From Brachypodium distachyon (lineage: Eukaryota; Streptophyta; Magnoliopsida; Poales; Poaceae): 64,000 bases of DNA. Positions 46,456-57,719 of this stretch are shown here, piece by piece. Location of the stretch: assembly GCF_000005505.3 (NCBI RefSeq), contig NC_016135.3:3868001-3932000 (forward strand), in the 5' to 3' direction. A model generated the notes under the pieces. That model was given only the letters and a program-made list of their open reading frames with translations, did not search any database and had not been told where the DNA came from. A program made the position numbers and the translations under genes. Numbering within the stretch: the stretch's first letter is position 1; each line of letters starts with the position of its first letter.

Positions 46456-49400
46456 TCACGGGTAGAACTTGCGCAAGTGTTCAATATTCCAGCTATTGGG
46501 CACCGGCACGCCGTCTTCGATTTCCAGGCGGACAGCCCCCGGCCTGGTCACCTGCACTACCCGGAAGGGGCCCTCCCATTTCGGAGTCAACTTGTTCCCG
46601 GCCTTCGTTCCTTGTATCCGGCGCAGGACAAGGTCTCCGTTCTCGAGCCCCCGGAGACGGACTCGTCTGTCGTGATAACGACGGAGTCCCTGCTGGTAGC
46701 ACGCGGCTCGCACAGCAGCCCGGCACCGAAGCTCTTCGATGAAGTTTAGATCGTCGACCCTTTGCCCGTGTTTGCTGGTGTCGCCGTACGCGCGTACTCG
46801 GGGAGATCCGTACTTGAGCTCGAGGGGCAGCACCGCTTCTGCCCCGTAGACAAGGGCAAAAGGAGTTTCGCCCGTTGCCCGACTAGGTGTAGTCCGGATG
46901 GACCACAGCACGGGCTGGAGTTCTTCGATCCAGTGCTTCCCGTGGCCTTTGAGCTTGTCAAAGGTTCTCGTCTTGAGCCCCCGCAGAACCTCTGCGTTGG
47001 CTCGCTCCGCCTGTCCGTTGCTCCTCGGGTGAGCGACGGACGCGAAGCGCAGCTTAGTGCCCATGTCTTCGCAGTAGGCATGGAACGCCGCGCTCGTGAA
47101 TTGCGTGCCGTTATCGGTGATGATGCTGTTAGGAACACCAAACCGGCACACAATGCCCTTAAGGAACTTGATGGCCGCATGGGCGGTCACCTTGCGCACT
47201 GGTTCCACCTCCATCCATTTGGAGAACTTGTCGATGGCCACAAACAAGTATTCGTAACCGCCAACCGCCCTTGGTAGCTTGCCAACGATGTCTAGTCCCC
47301 AGACCGCGAACGGCCACGAGGACGGGATGGCATGCAGGGCCTGGGCTGGTTGGTTGCTCTTCTTCGAGTGGAACTGGCACGCTTCGCACGTCATCACCAG
47401 CCGCTTTGCGTCGGCCAGGGCCGTGGGCCAGTAAAAGCCATGCCGGAAAGCCTTGCCGGCTAAAGCCCGGGAGGCCACATGGTGTGAACATGTGCCTCGA
47501 TGTATGTCCTCCAACAGTGCACGCCCTTCTTCCTGCGGCATGCAGAGGAGTTTGACACCATTTGCACGCCTGCGGTAGACGCTGCCATCTATCATAGTGT
47601 ACATCTTGGCTCGCCGCGCTACGCGCTCCGCGGCGACGTCATCCTCTGGGAGAGCCTCCCCTTTCAAACAGCGGGCGATCTCTTCCACCCAGGGAAGAAT
47701 TTCTCTGCCAATGCATGCCGCCATATCAGCGGCATGGACCCCTGCTGCTGCAGGGGTTCCCTCGGTTGCCGGAGGGGCGTCCCCGGCAGCCGTCTGGGGG
47801 GTGACTGAAGGAGCCAGTTGCTTCTGACAGAACACCCCCGCCGGAGGCTTCCGACGCTCTGCTGCCATCTTGGCCAGCTCATCAGCAGCGAAGTTGTCCT
47901 TCCGCTTGACGTGTTCGAAGCGCAAACCCTTGAACTTCCGTTCCAGCTTGCGAACCTCTTCCACGTACGGCGCCATTTGAGGGCAATCGTAGTCCTTGTT
48001 CACCTGGTTGATCACAAGCTGGGAATCACCGCGAACAACCAGGCGCTTAATGTCGAGGGCGACCGCTGCCCGTAGCCCGGCAAGCAGGCCTTTGTATTCC
48101 GCCGTGTTGTTGGTGGAGTTAGCGAAGTCGAGTTGGACGGCGAGCCGCAGCTGGTCCCCTGTGGGTGACTCGATGACGACCCCGGCCCCCGCTCCCTGGA
48201 GACTGAACGCACCGTCGAAGTAGAGGACCCAGTGGCTCTCGTCCAGCTTGCCGGGAAGGCCGGTCTCCGACTCACTTTCTTCTACGCCCGTGGACATCCA
48301 CTCCGCGACGAAGTCCGCCAGGGCCGTGCTCTTGATGCTTTTGGAGTTGGCGAAGTGGAGGTCGAACTCCGACAGCTCCATCCTCCATTCGGCCACCCTC
48401 CCGGTGGCTTCACGGTTGGTGAGGGTCCTCCTGAGGCAGAACCCGGACACCACCGTGACGCGGTGCGCCTGGAAGTAGTGGCGCAACTTGTGGGACGCAA
48501 GGAGGATCCCCAGAAGGAGCTTCTGTACTTGCGGGTATCTTGTCCGCGCATCGCGCAACACAGTACTGACGAAGTACACCGGTCGCTGCACCAACCGCTT
48601 CCGAGGCGCCGGGGTTGCCGGCTCTGGGGTGGTCCCTGGGTTTGAGGTGGTTGCCGGAGGCTGCTCAGCCCCCTGCCCCGCAGCCCCAATCCCCGGGACG
48701 TCTTCCTCCCTCTCGGCAACCAGCACCGAGCTGACCACCTGGTCAGTCGCCGAGGTAGAGTAGCAGCGGCTCGCCCAACTTGGGGGCGACGAGGATGGGC
48801 GGTGACCTCAGGTATCGCTTGAGTTCCTGGAGCGCCGCCTCGGCCTCGGCAGTCCAGTCGACTGGACCCTTCTTCTTCATTACCCGGAAGAAAGGCATGG
48901 CACGCTCGCCCAGCCTGGAGATGAAGTGTCCACGCGCGGCAACGCAGCCGTTGAGGCGCTGGACATCTTTCACCTTGCGGGGGGCCTCCATCTTCTCGAT
49001 GGCTTCTATTTTGGTCGGGTTGGCCTGTATCCCCCGGTGTGAAAGCAAGAAACCCAGAAGCTGCCCGGAGTTGACACCGAAGGTGCACTTATCAGGGTTC
49101 AGCCTGAGCTTGATCTTGCGGAGGTTGTCAAATGTCTCCCGCAGCTCATCAATCAGCGAGTCCCTACGCCTCGATTTGATGACGATGTCATCCATGTAGG
49201 CCTCCGCATTGCGGCCTAGCTGGGGCCCCAAACATTCTCGCAGGGCGCGCTGGAAAGTGGAGCCCGCGTTCTTCAACCCGAAAGGCATGCATGTATAGCA
49301 GTAGCAGCCAACCGGGGTGATAAACGCTGTCTTTTCCTCATCCTTGACCGCCATCTTGATTTGATGGTAGCCGGAGAAAGCATCCAGAAAACTCAATAGG

Positions 49401-49830
49401 TCACAACCAGCGGTAGAATCAACTATCTGGTCGATACGGGGTACAGGGAAGGGATCCTTGGGGCATGCACGATTAAGATCGGTAAAATCTACGCACATGC
49501 GAAGCTTATTCCCTGCTTTGGGCACTACTACAGGGTTAGCCAGCCAAGTGGGGTACAAAACTTCCCTGATCGCCCCGGCAGCCCTGAGCTTGCCCACCTC
49601 TTGCTTGATGAAATCTTTCCGCTCTTGTGCCTGCTGCCGGATCTTCTGCTTGACGGGGTGCGCGTCCAGGCGCACCGCGAGCCGATGCTCAATCACCTCC
49701 CTGGGGACTCCGGGAAGCTCCGACGGTTCCCAGGCGAACACGTCGGCGTTTTCCCGGAGGAAGGTGACGAGGGCGCTTTCCTATTCGGCGGTCAGGTTCG
49801 CACCGATGGTAACAGTGCGCTCCTTGTCGC
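46456..49830 (-). pseudogene. Tat-lineage gypsy pol: RT, RNase H, second RNase H, integrase
   Basis: The first frame (49741-48743) has RT with CVDFTDLN, FLDAFSGYHQ and the catalytic AYMDDIV. The second frame (48738-46456, 760 codons) has the gypsy RNase H, then an archaeal-type RNase H with YFDGAF, NTAEYKG, RGDSQLV and AADELA (all four acidic residues). It continues with an HHCC zinc finger (H..H...CEACQ) and an integrase core with LDIVG, TDNGTQF and NGQAERAN. A one-base loss near 48755 separates the frames, and TAG replaces Gln near 49782. Two RNase H domains define the Tat lineage. Apart from these two lesions the enzyme region is open. Confidence 0.93.
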
Positions 49831-50170
49831 CGGATGCAGGCGTGGGATGCAGGCGACGCCACGAGGCTCCTGGAAGCCTGGCTCGTCGCCGCCGGAATGG
49901 TTGGACTCGCGCTGCTCCTCGGCGCGCGCCCTGTCACGCCCGCGAGGAGGGCGTTCCCGCGCAGCGAGGGGCTGACCGCGCCCTCCTTGGGGTTCAACCC
50001 TGCTGGCACCACCGTCGGCCGGCCTCGGACCCGCTCGGTGCTCCGACACCGGGGGCGTGCGGCCACGTCCCCCTTTTAGGTTCGGTAGGGGCGTCTGGGG
50101 CGGAGACCCGGTGATCGCCGGCACGGGCGATGAGGCCCTACAGGGCCGGCGAGACGAAGAGCTAGGGGTA
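49831..50170 (-). other. Remnant of Tat leader/gag
   Basis: Only about 340 bp lie between the RT frame and the LTR, against the roughly 2 kb that gag and protease need. The Arg/Pro-rich minus frame shows no gag core, zinc knuckle or protease motif. A large deletion removed them. Confidence 0.6.
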
Positions 50171-51051
50171 CGCGCTAGCCCAAGAACAGATGCACGCACG
50201 TTTTTTACCCAGGTTCGGGCCACCCGAAGGCGTAAAACCCTACGTCCTGCCTGTCTGAACTGATATTGATTACGGATCAAAGGTTTACAGGTTGCTGGGC
50301 AAGCTCCCGGGCTTTCTCTCAGTGGCTAGGCGCTCCTCACCGCTCACTGTTGGCTGCCTACTGGAGCCAGTAAGCATCTATCGAGCGAGTTTCGTCCAAA
50401 CCAACTAACTGACCAACTGACTAACCTCCCAACTGTCTGACCCGTCAACCCTCTAACCCCCTAGACCGTTGGCATGGGTCCTCCTTTTATACACAAGGGG
50501 AAGCCACATGTGCCACGGTGCATGTACTACAAGTGTCCAACGGGGAGGCACGCAACTCTCGCTGGTGAGCTGGTGGCATGCATGGGTGCCACCTCCGCTG
50601 CTAGGGGCCTAGGACCCTAGGGTAGGATTGGACAATCACTGTTCCTTGGATCGAACGGGTAACTACCCATCGGTCGGCTCGTTTACTAAGCCGCGCGCCT
50701 TACTCCTTACCTCGGTGGGACCAGCGCGTTCCGTGCCCGTCACGCGCCCGCGCGGCGCTGTCTAGTGGGCCCCACGACCCGAGGCGGGGGCACGCATCCG
50801 GGAACCCCCAGTCCCCGCAAGTCGGCCCGGGAAGCACCCGGGCCCAGCGCACCCGGGAACCTCCTTCCGGGAAGCAGCTTCCCGGGAGGTGCCTAAGCGG
50901 GAATATTCTCGAAAGCCCTGCTAGCCCCTTTCGGGCTGGTAGCTTGCCGGGAAGCTCGTCAGCGCTCCCCGGGATGAGACCTTCCCGGGAACCCAGGGGA
51001 GGGGGCCACGCGTCGCGCAGCGGTGGTACCCCGGGTGCCACTGGTGCGACA
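50171..51051 (-). repeat. 5' LTR of the Tat element
   Basis: Starts on the minus strand at TGTCGCACCAGTGGC (51051). Contains GTATAAAA (minus, 50492-50485) as TATA box and the CCGAACCTGGGTAAA block near its end (about 50200). It is rich in CCCGGG boxes. The internal border near 50170 is approximate. Confidence 0.65.
50485..50492 (-). promoter_or_regulatory. TATA box of the Tat 5' LTR
   Basis: GTATAAAA on the minus strand, upstream of the U5-like CCGAACCTGGG block. Confidence 0.5.
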
Positions 51052-51097
51052 CTCAGCCGGGCATATCATCCATAAAAGAAGGAGAACTGCAGAGCAG

Positions 51098-51925
51098 TTA
51101 GACCTGAAGGCCAGCGTTTATAACAAAATTAGCAGTGTCTTTCCACTCATCACTCCCACTCGGCAGTGCCGCAAATCTCAAAAATCCTAACAGCCCCACC
51201 CTACGCCAAGCGTCGCCCTCCAATTGAGTGGCACGAATGATAGCCTGGTGCTTGGACCTCAACTTCTCAAAAACCACCTCATTCCGGTGCTTCCAAATTG
51301 ACCAGCAAACGAGCGCAGCGGAAGTGGCGATCACCTTCTTGTCCTTCCGAGAAGCCTGGGCATTCTGGCACCAGGAAGCCATGGTTGACTCTTGAGCAAG
51401 CATCCACCGGACCTCATTCCACCCCGAAAGAATCTGAAACCAAACAATCCTAGCAACCACACAACCGAAGAGGAGGTGGTCGATTGTTTCCTCCTCCTAA
51501 TCGCAAAGAGGACAGCGCTCAGGGTGGTCCAAGCCCCTTCTGCTCAGACGATATGTCTTCCAACAACGTCTAGGGCAAGCCAGCCACATAAAGAAGCGAC
51601 ATCGGAGAGGGGCCTTTGAACGCCAAACCAAGTCATGCGCCGCCATCTCCACACGTCCTTCGAACCAGGCTAAGTAGGCCGAACTTGGAGAGTACCTGCC
51701 ATTTGCCGACCACTTCCAGCGAAACTCATCCTGGCCGTCCCCTAGCACAAAATCACCCAATGACACCCAAAGAATCATGAACTTTTCCACATGCGGGGCG
51801 CAAGCACTAGGATTCAGATCCCTAGCCCAGTTCTGGTTAAACAAACCGTCGGCAACCGTAAAATCCACAAGATTCCGCCTCGCCGAAAACACACCGGGAG
51901 CAATGTCCTTGATCCTCACTCCATG
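51098..51925 (-). pseudogene. LINE ORF2 C-terminal fragment (zf-RVT domain)
   Basis: The minus frame reads W.SKAPLRCRFFMWLA...CWKTYRLSRRGL...CPLCD, the zinc-binding reverse-transcriptase domain of plant L1-type LINEs. It then reads IDHLLFGCVVARIVW to a stop at 51098. A TAG (51497-51499) follows CPLCD in place of Gln. No poly(A) tract is seen at its 3' side. Confidence 0.85.
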
Positions 51926-52185
51926 AAAACTCCATGTCCTTGATCTGGAGAGGTTTTGAGTTTGCCTTGGGCCTTTAGGCTGACGTGGGTATCATTTTCA
52001 CACCAAAAAAAAATAGCGTCGCTAGACGAAATGATGTTTAGCGTCACTTAACATGGTTATTACGCGAGTAGTGGCACAGCGACAAAAATTGCTTAAACAT
52101 AATGTCGGGTGTTTAGATATGCTACGGCGACACTAGAGCGTAGTCCGGGAAGAATGTTGCGTCGTCAAAACCTCTATGTCGTGAA
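51926..52185. other. Unclassified spacer
   Basis: An A-run (52003-52012) follows TTTTCACACC. Short repeats of the GCGTCGCTA / GCGACA kind suggest a DNA-transposon scrap. No gene. Confidence 0.3.
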
Positions 52186-52663
52186 GCTCCACCAGAGGGC
52201 TTTATGAAGATAAATATCAATGCTGTTGTCGCTAAGGGTCGCCCAAAGGGTGCAATGGCAGCAGTATGTCATGATGCACATGGGAGATATGTGGGTGCTT
52301 CTGCGGTGGTGATTGAGGGGCTTTCCGATCCACCGATGCTGGAAGCATGTGCATGTAATGTGACAAAGCTTTGGCGCTTGCAATGGATGTGAATGTTCAG
52401 TAGATCAATATCGCTTCTGGTGGAGCACGATGGTGAAAGAGATCAATGGAGGGCTAGCACTGAGCTCTTATGGTATGATTCTTTGTGGTATCCAGGAGAG
52501 GACGTTTTGGTTTCATAAGATCATCTTTAGTCAGGAACGGCATAAAGCTAATGGGGAGGCGCATAGATTAGCACGGCTAGCTACAACCCTTGAAGTTAGT
52601 TTTCATAGTTGGATGGCGGATCCACCAACAAATCTTTGTATCCCTGTGAACATTGTTAAGTAA
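52186..52663 (+). pseudogene. RNase H-like domain fragment of a LINE
   Basis: The plus frame reads FMKINIDAVVAKG...GAMAAVCHDAHGRYVGASA...LEACAC, the RVT_3/RNase H fold found at the 3' end of plant LINEs. After stops near 52390-52420 a second open piece contains NGEAHRLARLAT and ends at 52663. TAATAAAG and an A-rich tail (52685-52690) follow. Orientation is opposite to the LINE fragment at 51.1-51.9 kb, so these are separate insertions or an inverted copy. Confidence 0.72.
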
Positions 52664-52881
52664 TAAAGCTTGGTCATTTCTCTAAAAAACAGTGAAAACT
52701 CCCACTTTCGAAACATCCAAAAGTAAAAAGTGACAAAGACCAGAAATGATGTAGGAGGTATGATTAGGTTATCCAAAATATGTAGGGCAAATGTGTGCTC
52801 CTTCGGCCCTAAACATTTTGTGAATAACAAATCATTGCGTAATTATTTATCATGAAGTAAAAGATTGCATAGCTATAACTT

Positions 52882-55071
52882 TTAACTTGACGAATACTTA
52901 GCAGCGAATTCAGCAATATGTTTGTTTGAGCTTCCTCCCGCGTGCATTGTCTCCTTGGCCTTTTGCATCCACTTCGCGGCATTCCTTGTATACTCATCCT
53001 TCCTCTCACTATCCATCACCTCCTTGATGCATCTCTCGATCTCCTCCCTCCTTAGTTGTCCATTCAAGCTTTTCTTCACTCGCACGCCCATGTCCCATGC
53101 GCTCTCCACATACTTCGCGATGGTTGGCTGGTCTGCCCAATGTGGAATTCCCACTACAGGTACACCGTTAACGATCGCCTCTAATGTGGAGTTCCATCCA
53201 CAATGTGTTAAGAAACAACCTGGATGAATGTTTTAAGAATTAAAATTTAAACACTTAACTAGTTTTTTCATTTTCAAATCCTCGTATCAAGTAGAAGAGA
53301 AAATTAATCGAATTTGTGGTGTCTTACCCGTGGCCTTGTGTGCCAGAACCTCGAGTTGGGGGCACCAAGAAACAATTAGTCCCTTCTTCTCGCATTTCGC
53401 CTTGAGTTCGCCTGACAATTTGTGTGCCTCGTTGGATCTCACAACCCAAATAAAAGGCTTGCCAGAACTGCATAGTCCATTTCCTAGCTCCTCTAGCTGG
53501 GATTCGTCGTAGTTGGAGACAGTCCCATAGGACACAAGCACAACAGATGACATGCTCTGTTGATCCAACCATTTCATGCAAACTGCATCACCACCGTTGA
53601 AGAGATTGAAACCATAAGACTTGTTGGATGGCAGACGGTCGTCATCAAGGTAGAATGACGGCAAGGTTGGGCCTATCGTCTTGGCTCGCCACGTTGACTC
53701 CATATATTCTACCTCCTGCTCGATTGGAAAAGCATAACTATCAACAACCAAGTACCTTTTTAAAAAGTGATGGAGCAAATTCGTTCATTTCTGCCCTTGA
53801 GGGATCTGTTGAAAAAGATCGAGGGGTAACCCAAATATTTGGTGGTAGTGACAGCGGAGGACTATTGCTGCGAAATTTCTAACTCTAGTTAGTTCCAAAA
53901 TGTGTAAGATTAATGGATGTGCTATTTCACTGCGACTGAAATCCAAAATGTGTAAGATTAATGGATGTGCTATTTCACTGCGACTGAAATTTTGTTAGAG
54001 CACAGTCGATTTGTCGGGATTTGCCGGCTGTCAGATCTGCTCAAAGATCCGTGCAGTTTACGTATTTTGGAAAAAAGGAAAGGGAAAATTATGTGCGTGC
54101 AGACACAGGGATTCAACCCCATGATTCGTCGCTCTGTAGCTTAATTCCCCATCCCTAGACCCATTTGCACTTTGTGTAATTCGATTGTATTTTTTAGTTG
54201 TGCCTTTTTTTGTAACTGAATTTTCGAAAAATTGAGTGTGATTTCCGAAGTTTTTAGCTGATTGCATGATGACATGAACTACCAACCAGAGCACAGATTG
54301 TATAATGATTCGAGTGAGTGGCAAGCGAAAATGAGGGGCTCTGAATTAAATAGCCATTCCTTGACCAAACAAATAACGATGACTCACCATTGGCTCGATG
54401 TCGCGGAAGGAATTGACGAGCACGTCGTCGGCATCCTCCAGCCCTTCGAACTGCCCAATCGACGCCTTGGTGAACACCGGCTGCGACTCCGGCACGACCA
54501 CGAAGGGCGGCACATCATCCAGCGCAAGCTCCACCCCTATCGCTCCGCGCACCAGCAGCGCTCGCGCGTCCGCCTCCGTGACGGGCATCGCCATCCGCCC
54601 CGCGTGCAGCTCCCCGTAGAAGATGTCCACCGCGCACGGCTGCGAAAAGAAGGCCGCCGCGGGCACGCCGGCCTCCCGTGCCACCCGCCGCGCCCACGCC
54701 ACGTGCGGGTCGTACACGAGCACCCTGACGGGCCGCCCCTCGCGCGCCTCGTCGGAGATGAGCCGCGACAAAGTCTCCGACCCGACCGCCTCCAGCCGGC
54801 GCCAGTACTCCGCCATGTCGAGGCACGACCGAATGCCGCCGGCGTCGAAGCCGTCGGAGATGGCGGCCACGCGGAAGGGCGCGTCGGGGGGCAGGGCCGT
54901 GGAGAGCACGTAGCGGGTGACGACGAGCGTGGGGCGGAAGCCGTACTGGTAAGCCAGGCGGTGGCCGAACTGGAGCATCGGGTTCGCGTGGCCCTGCGCC
55001 CCCGGGAACGGGAGGAAGAGGATGCTCGGCCCCTCGCTGGTCGCCATCACCGATTTGCCTGTGCTGTCCAT
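52882..55071 (-). CDS. UDP-glycosyltransferase UGT-A, three exons, open frame
   Basis: Exons 55071-54388, 53715-53328 and 53219-52882 (684, 388 and 338 bp) are joined by GT-AG introns in phases 0 and 1 and give 469 codons plus stop. The enzyme should transfer sugar, probably glucose, from a UDP-sugar to small hydrophobic acceptors in the cytosol. The catalytic His28 is in GAQGHANPM and the partner Asp121 in VLVYDPH. The PSPG box is complete: it starts WCPQLEVLAHKATG, crosses the second intron, and contains HCGWNSTLEA, ending WADQ with the Gln linked to UDP-glucose use. It resembles the grass group with the barley and Brachypodium deoxynivalenol glucosyltransferases; this is recognition from memory and does not prove the substrate. 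The ATG at 55071 is the only in-frame start before the His. Confidence 0.9.
53895..53990. repeat. Perfect 48-bp tandem duplication in UGT-A intron 1
   Basis: CCAAAATGTGTAAGATTAAT... occurs twice without a gap (53895-53942, 53943-53990). UGT-C has it once (about 16086-16133). Confidence 0.95.
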
Positions 55072-55116
55072 GATTCAGTTCTTGGGTGTTCTGTTTGCTC
55101 TGTTGGTCAGGGATGG

Positions 55117-55123
55117 ATAAGTA
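55117..55123 (-). promoter_or_regulatory. Degenerate TATA box of UGT-A
   Basis: CTACTTATC on the minus strand, about 45 bp before the ATG. The orphan UGT-C flank has CTATTTATC at the same place, a better TATA form. Confidence 0.45.
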
Positions 55124-55205
55124 GGCGTCGAAGCAGAGTAGCGCCCAAGGTTCTCTGCTGTCCGGCGGCGAAACTGGATTTCCGTCCTGAATGGGCTCAT
55201 GGACT

Positions 55206-55372
55206 CGCTCCGTATGTCTTTTGTTGGTGAGGGAAGCAACGTGGAAAGTGGTACGGGAGGATTGAGTCTGGAACAGAGCAATCTTGGAGCATCTCCAAGG
55301 GTGAGGGGCTGGAGGACTAGCTCGATATGCCTTTTGTTGGCGAGGTAAGCAACAAGGAAGGTGATACGGCAG
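55206..55372. repeat. Direct repeat of about 54 bp in the UGT-A upstream region
   Basis: 55206-55260 and 55319-55372 share TATG.CTTTTGTTGG.GAGG and AAGCAAC...GTG.TACGG.AGG. The UGT-C flank has only one copy (about 26578-26633). Confidence 0.75.
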
Positions 55373-55539
55373 GAAGAGAGAGACAATGATAACGCTTGTT
55401 TTGTACCGTCTTGGCTTATCAGGATTCGCTAATTCTCTGCTGGCTAGAAGATCCCAATAAGCTTTTTAATTGCACAACAGTGGACAGAAATCCTAAAATT
55501 ACACTGAAAAATGCAATTCTACGAGAAAAATTGCTACTT

Positions 55540-55630
55540 CGACCAAATTTGAATGCATCTATACACTAAGCCATGTATAGATACATCTAAATTTTAATAT
55601 ACTTGAGACATGTTTGTTGGACGGAGGAAT
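55540..55630. mobile_element. Degraded Stowaway-like MITE upstream of UGT-A
   Basis: ATGTATAGATACATCTAAA...GGACGGAGGAA keeps the right end and the typical core. It is absent at the matching place in the UGT-C flank, where GAAAAAGTTACTCC runs on, so it inserted after the duplication. Confidence 0.5.
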
Positions 55631-56191
55631 TACTATGATATTCAGTGGTCATTTCTTTTATAAGTGTTCACTCTCTGGCTCTCTCTGCAAACTGTACATT
55701 TCGACGCCACTTAGTCGAGGCATATTTCAATCTCTACATCAGCACTTTTTTGTAAGAGATCTCTGCATTAAACAATTAGTTCTCTATACTGATGTGGACT
55801 TATTTGCAGTGGCCAAGCAGAGTGACGCCCAAGGTTGTCCCCGGAAGAATGTCAAGTTTGTATTTGTCCATAACCTGATATGCCGATGCCAAGGCATCAA
55901 CTAGTTTCTTCATTTTATGGAACATTGTCAACGTGCGGGATCACTGGTCATGGACCTCGGTCGGGTGTTTTTTTTTTCCTCTCTTGTTGGGTTGCCTTGT
56001 TCCCTCATGCTATTCAGCCCAGCTCATGACAAAGGCAGCCCAACACCACACACACACATGCACGCACGTTCTTCTCGTCTTTTCATCGTTGCTTCTCGTT
56101 TCTCCTCCCGTACCGACGCTTGGACTCTTCCCAATTTCCTCCCAATCGGTGTTCCTCGTTCCCCTTCTCTGCTACTCAGTTCCCATGTTCT
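55631..56191. other. No gene; end of UGT-A upstream homology
   Basis: Homology to the UGT-C flank stops near 55727. The rest is unclassified, with a CA microsatellite at about 56050. Confidence 0.4.
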
Positions 56192-56208
56192 GACGCCTCG
56201 CCATTGTT

Positions 56209-56440
56209 TTTTTTTTCCGGGTAAAAAGGGATGTATTAAAATTAGGTATTATGTCTCGGAGAACGAGCTCCACCACAGGCGGTGGGCCAGAACGCATCCA
56301 CAACTGCGTACGCTGTTCCACTCTAGCAAGATTAGCCAGCGCACGACTTACGTGGTTTTGACCTCTATCCTCTTTTACAAAAACAACTTGTTTATCTAGA
56401 CACAAAGTTCTAATCTCCTTCACCAGGTAGGCAGACTGAG
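56209..56440 (-). mobile_element. 5'-truncated LINE insertion with 17-bp target duplication
   Basis: Flanked by GACGCCTCGCCATTGTT at 56192-56208 and 56441-56457. A T-run at 56207-56217 is its poly(A) on the minus strand. The minus frame reads HVSRALANLARVEQRTQLW...GPPPVV, the end of a LINE RNase H domain. Length 232 bp. Confidence 0.92.
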
Positions 56441-56457
56441 GACGCCTCGCCATTGTT

Positions 56458-57299
56458 ATCCACGGACTGCAGCTGCAACTCGAGCTGGACGCTGGCATCC
56501 CCATGCAGCGGCGCCAGCACGCGCCGTGTGCATGCCGCAGTGCCGACGCTAAACAGACGGACTGGCTGAACGCCCATGCTGCAGCCTGCAGCCTGCAGCA
56601 CGCACACCGGCACACGGCTCAAGGTCCGCCTGGCCGGCGACTGACGCACGAGCATGACTGCTGCCCGCGGGAGTGCAGCTACGGTGCTGCCTACTTGCTA
56701 TTGCCTTGAGTTTTTGTGAATTCTATATACAAGATAACAATGAGAAGCAACAGAAGATGTTCTCATAATTAAAATGTCGACCCCCTCGGAAAAAAAAATT
56801 AAAATGTCGACTCAATTGATTATGTGATACAATGTATTATGAATTTCTGATTTAGATAACAATGGGAAGGAACCGAAGATGCATTCAATTTTTCAAAGAA
56901 AAGAAGATAATGAATTGTTGAACAGCAATCTGCTCTGATGCTCTCACATTGGTGGTATATGTAAATAAAACACAAGATGAAGATGGACAAAAAAATCGGA
57001 GGCAATCTTTTGGTCATTAGATGTGGTCTTTTCTTTTGGAGCACCAAATTTACTTGTCCACAAAACACGGGTATATGCGCACTGGGTATTTCTATGAACA
57101 AGATAAACATATCATGGCATTGCCCATTAATTATTTCTTATTTTGTGCTATCACTTGCCTTTTTTGTGTGCCTGTGCTGTGTTTCGATATGTATCACCCC
57201 TCCCCCCCCCCCCCCTTATGTTTTGGTCACGCTCCGCCACTGCATTACGTGGACCAGTATCTTTAACGGAGCAACAGACGGTCTAGATATTCGGGGTTT
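56458..57299. other. No gene; hAT-like end and C-run
   Basis: A run of 14-15 C (about 57200-57214) is followed by GCTCCGCCACTG (57231-57242), which on the minus strand reads CAGTGGCGGAGC like a Tip100-type hAT end. No partner end is found. Confidence 0.35.
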
Positions 57300-57645
57300 T
57301 TTTTTTAAATGGAAAAGATCCCCGGCCTCTGCATCAAGCGATGCACACACCCATACTTATTGCAAAGTTTTAACGAGTCATATAATTCAGTGGTCGTGGA
57401 TACAAAAATAACCCAGCGAAATAAATCGAACATAAGCGAGTCTATGCATTAAGTCGTCTAGTAGACCGTCGGCCAGCCCGATTGAATATATCCGTGAGAC
57501 CGTCTCCAGCCGGGTGAATCCAATATTCAAAGGTTTTCTCTTGTGCGCGGGAAGCAGGAACGCCCATAGCTGAATCCAGCATGTGGCTTTGTAGATAACC
57601 TGCAAAAAATGTGGAGCTGCATAATCGGTTAAAAACCAAATCATT
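57300..57645 (-). pseudogene. LINE 3' fragment
   Basis: The T-run at 57297-57306 is a minus-strand poly(A) tail. Before it the minus strand reads a GCATCGCTTGATGCAGAGG-type 3' end common to grass LINEs. The open minus frame (57644-57387) is short and degenerate. No clear target duplication. Confidence 0.55.
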
Positions 57646-57719
57646 TATGAAGTTGCAAATAGCCCAATAGAAAGCTAAAACTCCTATCCAAATATGAGCT
57701 TTACTTTCTTTTTGTCTAC

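Noticed and set aside
31772..51051. One single Tat element from 31.8 to 51.05 kb with a nested copia
   Set aside because: Orientation would fit, but the two LTRs differ far too much to be a pair, while pol is only lightly damaged. I treat them as two elements.
55288..55303. Harbinger end GAGCATCTCCAAGGG upstream of UGT-A
   Set aside because: Single occurrence without inverted partner or trinucleotide duplication.
57231..57242. Complete hAT (Tip100-like) MITE
   Set aside because: CAGTGGCGGAGC occurs once on the minus strand, without a second end or an 8-bp duplication.
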